Below, in pieces: positions 60,291 through 64,000 of a DNA stretch of 64,000 nt. The first letter of the stretch is position 1. Each line of letters opens with the position of its first letter. A program made the translations under genes and the position numbers. Origin of the DNA: Aphrophora alni (Eukaryota > Arthropoda > Insecta > Hemiptera > Aphrophoridae). Below the pieces are notes generated by a model. It was not told where the DNA came from, searched no databases, and saw nothing but the letters and a program-made list of their open reading frames with translations. The stretch lies in NCBI GenBank assembly GCA_963513935.1, contig OY740767.1, positions 81,332,060 to 81,396,059 of the forward strand, in the 5' to 3' direction.

Positions 60291-60915
60291 TATATACAAA
60301 AAATAAAACATAGATACAAGTTCCAAAATAACTTAACGGAAACATATACAATGAGGTCGATTATAACTACGTAAATCCATACTTTTTGAAAATTCAAAAT
60401 TCAAATATGTAATGATTGTATACGGAGTTGCCATGCTACATGAAGTAGTTTACTTTATACGACAGATACTGCATAATGTATAAAGCAAATCTATTAATGC
60501 ACTAGAAACGAAGTTAGCTGATGCAGATTCACCATATCAAAGACAAGATATACTGATTTGCAATGTAAATAACACCATTCTAATTCAAAAGTTAAGACTA
60601 TATAATTCAAATTTGTGAAAGTATAGAAGAAAATAGGAATATGTGATTAAACACTATCTTTTTATTTCAAATAACTTTGATATTAATGGCCTTCTTTACT
60701 ATAAAATATTTATTAAAATTTAATTATTTATTAGGTCCAAATAAATAAAACAGAGGGACTTGTACAAATAAATAAAAGACTAGTAGGAATGTATATAAGA
60801 GTGCCCGTTCCTAATAAAAACAATTAGATTCAATACCAAAGTAGTCTACGAGGAGAAGAAAAGTAAATGATATTGGAACTAAGAAGGAAAATAATTAATA
60901 ACAAAGGATTTTCCC

Positions 60916-60918
<3 letters not shown>

Positions 60919-60955
<37 letters not shown>
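60919..60955. repeat. (TA)n microsatellite
   Basis: About 37 bases of TA dinucleotides. Confidence 0.95.
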
Positions 60956-60959
<4 letters not shown>

Positions 60960-61936
60960 TATGAAAATTTTTTAAATTTTCAAAACAATGTTTACCACAA
61001 TACTATTCAAAATAAAGAATAATGTTTTGACAGTTATTCGTATTATTAAAACATAACTCCTGTACACGTAGACAAAGATTCCTGTATAACAATGATTTTC
61101 ATTAAAATGCAGGAGATAAGATATTTTATATTTGTAATACGTAATGTGTAAAGATTCGCATAAATGCATTTCACAACTATAAATATAGAGTTGAAGCAGA
61201 AAAATGAAATTGGAAAAAAACACAATTTTTTTATATTACCGGTAATTAAAACATAAACTATAACGAGTTACATTTTTGGAAATTCAATCACCAAATGAAT
61301 AAAAACACAATTTTCCTCAATAAAGTTTTTTCTGTAGTATATCTGTCTTGTACTTATACTCCGCAAATAATAGAATAAATCATCACTAGGACCAAAAGTA
61401 AAACTTTTCGATTTTTTAAATGTATAAGTTAATGCTTCGATTAAGTTAATTTATATGGGATGTGTTTGTAATGATTTTTAATTAGATATGATCTTATGTA
61501 ATTATCGCTAAATGTATTAAAACATATTTTTCACAAAAACGTGTTTTCGTCATAATGCTTCAAAACCAGTAGTTTTCAATACATGCATTGCGATGCTAAA
61601 AAACCTATGTTGAAAGGCATGGGATGTTATTTTTATTCCTAGGACCTAAAAACATCAGCTGAGGTCGAGGTCATCAGTTGTTAGTTTGTTTATATGAATT
61701 ATTTAACGATTGTAAAGAATCTATAAAAACAATCCTAACTCTCTATTGTAAGTAACAGATGAAAAAGCTGTTACCATAGATTTTACAAATAAGTACCACT
61801 AACACTAACTAAACAGCTGTAATAGCTGCAAACTTGTGTAACTTTTCCAAACTTTTGAAGGTAAATAGGTTCTAACATTTTAGTTTTTATGAAATTGTTT
61901 TCTTATGTTGTTTGCAGTATAACGAAAAATATAGTT

Positions 61937-61992
61937 CATCACTTGGACCAAAAGAAACTTTTCGATACTATCCCATTTTGGTCCTAGTGATG
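61937..61992. repeat. 17-bp hairpin from a motif also present at 61381
   Basis: CATCACTTGGACCAAAA (61937-61953) pairs with TTTTGGTCCTAGTGATG (61976-61992) with one mismatch around a 22-base loop. The same 17-mer, in the form complementary to the right arm, occurs alone at 61381-61397 followed by a similar AAACTTTTCGAT word. This is probably the terminus of a small repeat family with an inverted partner. Confidence 0.75.
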
Positions 61993-62009
61993 TAATATAC
62001 TATTATCGG

Positions 62010-62011
<2 letters not shown>

Positions 62012-62089
<78 letters not shown>
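62012..62089. repeat. (TA)n microsatellite with one phase slip
   Basis: About 78 bases of TA dinucleotides with a TT phase change at 62061-62062, just after the 61937-61992 hairpin. Confidence 0.95.
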
Positions 62090-62092
<3 letters not shown>

Positions 62093-63043
62093 TAATACAG
62101 TGTACATTTTATTTTAATCTAGACTATTAATAGAGACATTATATTAAATTTTATGATACCAATATACCAATATGGCAGATCTCTTTTGTTCTCTAACATT
62201 GGGGTTATAAGAGTAATCGAGCTAGAGCGTCTTTGTTTCAAGTTATTTTCTGATTTTTTTTAAAGGCGTTATTATGTGAGAGTATTTGGCCTTTATATAA
62301 CAAGGTACGGGTATTGAAATATATAGTAATATTGTATGCAAGTCGTTTAAAAATATGTATTAATACTAAATACTGATGATATTAATATAGAGGTAAAAAA
62401 TAAACTTTACATCACCTTATAATAAAAAATATAAAATAACACAAAATTTATTAACAAAAGAAACTTGTATATACAATATTTTTATTTTTATTTTCGGAAT
62501 TTCTGTGGTTATCACCACAAATATCAATTTGTTTTGTATGTTGTCCCTTAGAAGCTAAATTTGTAATAGTTAGAAAATGGCCAAATAGAAACGTTCATAA
62601 GAATCGGTCTACTCGTTAGATGTATAGATTCAGACACATCATTTGCTTGTCGAAAAAATCTCAAAACTTAAATTTCCACGTAAAATTTGAAATCGAATAA
62701 ACACAAAATAAATTTTGTTATACTTATGTGTGAGAATATAAAATTAATCATTTCTTTTTTGTTGGAACGAGTTTCCAAATCAAAGTAATTTAAAATTTTT
62801 ACTTTTTTCAAATTAAAGCTAATGTTAAATTGGAATGTGTATAACTTAAGATATTAAAAAGGGTTTTTAAAAGACTGTGTTCTATATGTTTTACAATGTG
62901 TGTACAATAATTTCAAAACTTATTCAACTAACTTGTTAAAATTTGTCTAGGCTGTTATAAAACGAAACGTACAAATTGATATCTCATTTTTCTTCGACAG
63001 TGATTTAATACAACAAGACTTTTATTAAAATGCATTTGTTACA
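62090..63043. other. AT-rich non-coding DNA
   Basis: No gene, RNA or repeat was recognised. Confidence 0.4.
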
Positions 63044-63117
63044 TTTGATCTAAATGTAAAGAAAAATTGTAACAGTTGAATTTGATCTAAATGGAAAGAA
63101 AAATTGTAACAGTTGAT
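63044..63117. repeat. 37-bp tandem duplication
   Basis: Units 63044-63080 and 63081-63117 share TTTGATCTAAATG, AAAGAAAAATTG and TAACAGTTGA with only one or two substitutions. They abut exactly, so the duplication is recent. Confidence 0.88.
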
Positions 63118-64000
63118 GTGTATACTGTACCAATCTTAGCAAAACGAATAAATAAAGGAACGGAAGCTACACTGGGCCACATAGATTGGACATGTTCAAA
63201 ACTTACCTCTAGAGTAAAAAAAAATAATCACCAAGGTGGAAATGTTTAAGCCATTCACTCACAATTCATATGATACCTAGAGGATAAGTCAATAAACCAG
63301 AGAAATAGATATAAATTCAAATTTACTGACCAAATTTTAATGAAGAATTATATGCCCTTAATAAAAAAAATAAAAATTAGTTATACGCCCTTAAGTACAA
63401 AGAAAAGATGTGATTACAAAAAATACATGTATAAATTTAATTTGAATTGAAAATCCCTCCCCAAAAATAAAATCAAAAAACCCTCCCTTTTAGCAATGAT
63501 TACAAAATTTATACAAAATTAATTAAACAAGATTACAAAGAAAATATAAATATGTAATACCATGGATTTTTGTAATTAACCTTTTATATAGTTGGCCAAC
63601 TGTAAACTTAAGTATAATTAAATAATAAAAAAAATTTAGAATTATGAGACGTCTCTCTATTTTATTAATTTAGAAAATAACCTCTTTGAGGTTGTCAGGA
63701 CCGAAAATTTGCTATAGCTGCTCCTCCCAAGTTATTTAATGCTAAAGACATATTTTTTTATTTAATACAAAAGACACATTTATATATTATTAAATTTCAT
63801 CACAAAAATACAAGAACACAGCCTATTTAAAGTTCCTTATAAAGTCCACTGCAGGTTTTTGAAGTTTATAAATTTTTGTACATAGCCACATAAATAAAAG
63901 CACTATTGCAGAAAGTATCTAATAAAGTTGCATGATGATGATTGGCTTTAACAGCAGAACATGAGTGTAGTACTTGGAATTAACTCTAATTCTTGGACCA
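63118..64000. other. AT-rich non-coding DNA to the window end
   Basis: No feature was recognised. A- and C-rich low-complexity words occur around 63360-63490. Confidence 0.4.

Larger units (their letters stand above)
60291..62011. other. AT-rich non-coding DNA
   Basis: A (TA)n array lies at 60919-60955. The 83-codon minus frame at 60972-61223 is chance-like. The motif CATCACTAGGACCAAAA and its hairpin are described separately. Confidence 0.45.

Overview
This is AT-rich (well over 70% by eye), gene-free nuclear DNA from a eukaryote. I found no intact gene, no intron-exon structure, no intact tRNA or rRNA gene and no prokaryotic feature. The long (TA)n arrays, poly-A tails, tRNA-headed SINEs, a Penelope-like retroelement remnant and a relic of a multi-copy invertebrate protein family point to a repeat-rich invertebrate genome. 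An arthropod is most likely, and a chelicerate such as a horseshoe crab is possible, but that last step is a guess. All the short ORFs look like chance or repeat-derived reading frames.

Layout. 0-5 kb: unique AT-rich DNA, a 110-bp tandem duplication, a tRNA-headed SINE remnant, and a strongly decayed ~62-bp satellite at 3.62-4.61 kb. 5-11 kb: a compound (GT)n(AT)n array, a less AT-rich island at 7.6-8.3 kb, a Penelope-like fragment at 8.72-9.34 kb flanked by two inverted hammerhead-ribozyme-like repeats, and a 238-bp near-perfect palindrome at 10.06-10.30 kb. 11-20 kb: mostly unique, with a 42-A tract, a (TA)n array beside another hammerhead-like core, and one arm of an inverted duplication. 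19.9-20.4 kb: a 448-bp element with 66-bp terminal inverted repeats. 21.7-27.8 kb: the only sizeable coding relic, a minus-strand pseudogene of about 6.1 kb with stops, frameshifts and an insertion. It belongs to a family marked by an H-x-x-TG-x-D-x-TS motif near its C-terminus. 28.9-29.4 kb: a short DNA-transposon-like element. 33.6-36.3 and 38.9-39.9 kb: segments with diverged copies, in the same order, at 48.9-54.5 and 59.5-60.3 kb. 44-46 kb: further copies of segments at 17-21 kb, one of them inverted. 60-64 kb: (TA)n arrays, a hairpin built from a motif occurring three times, and a 37-bp tandem duplication.

The content does not form a pathway. What unites the window is duplication at several scales: microsatellites, two cryptic minisatellites, SINEs and inverted-repeat elements, and kilobase-scale paralogous blocks. 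The most interesting parts are the inverted hammerhead pair around the Penelope endonuclease remnant, with several weaker ribozyme-like motifs elsewhere, the cryptic 62-bp satellite, and the collinear duplication of about 7 kb against 11 kb. All similarities were found by eye, so block edges are approximate.
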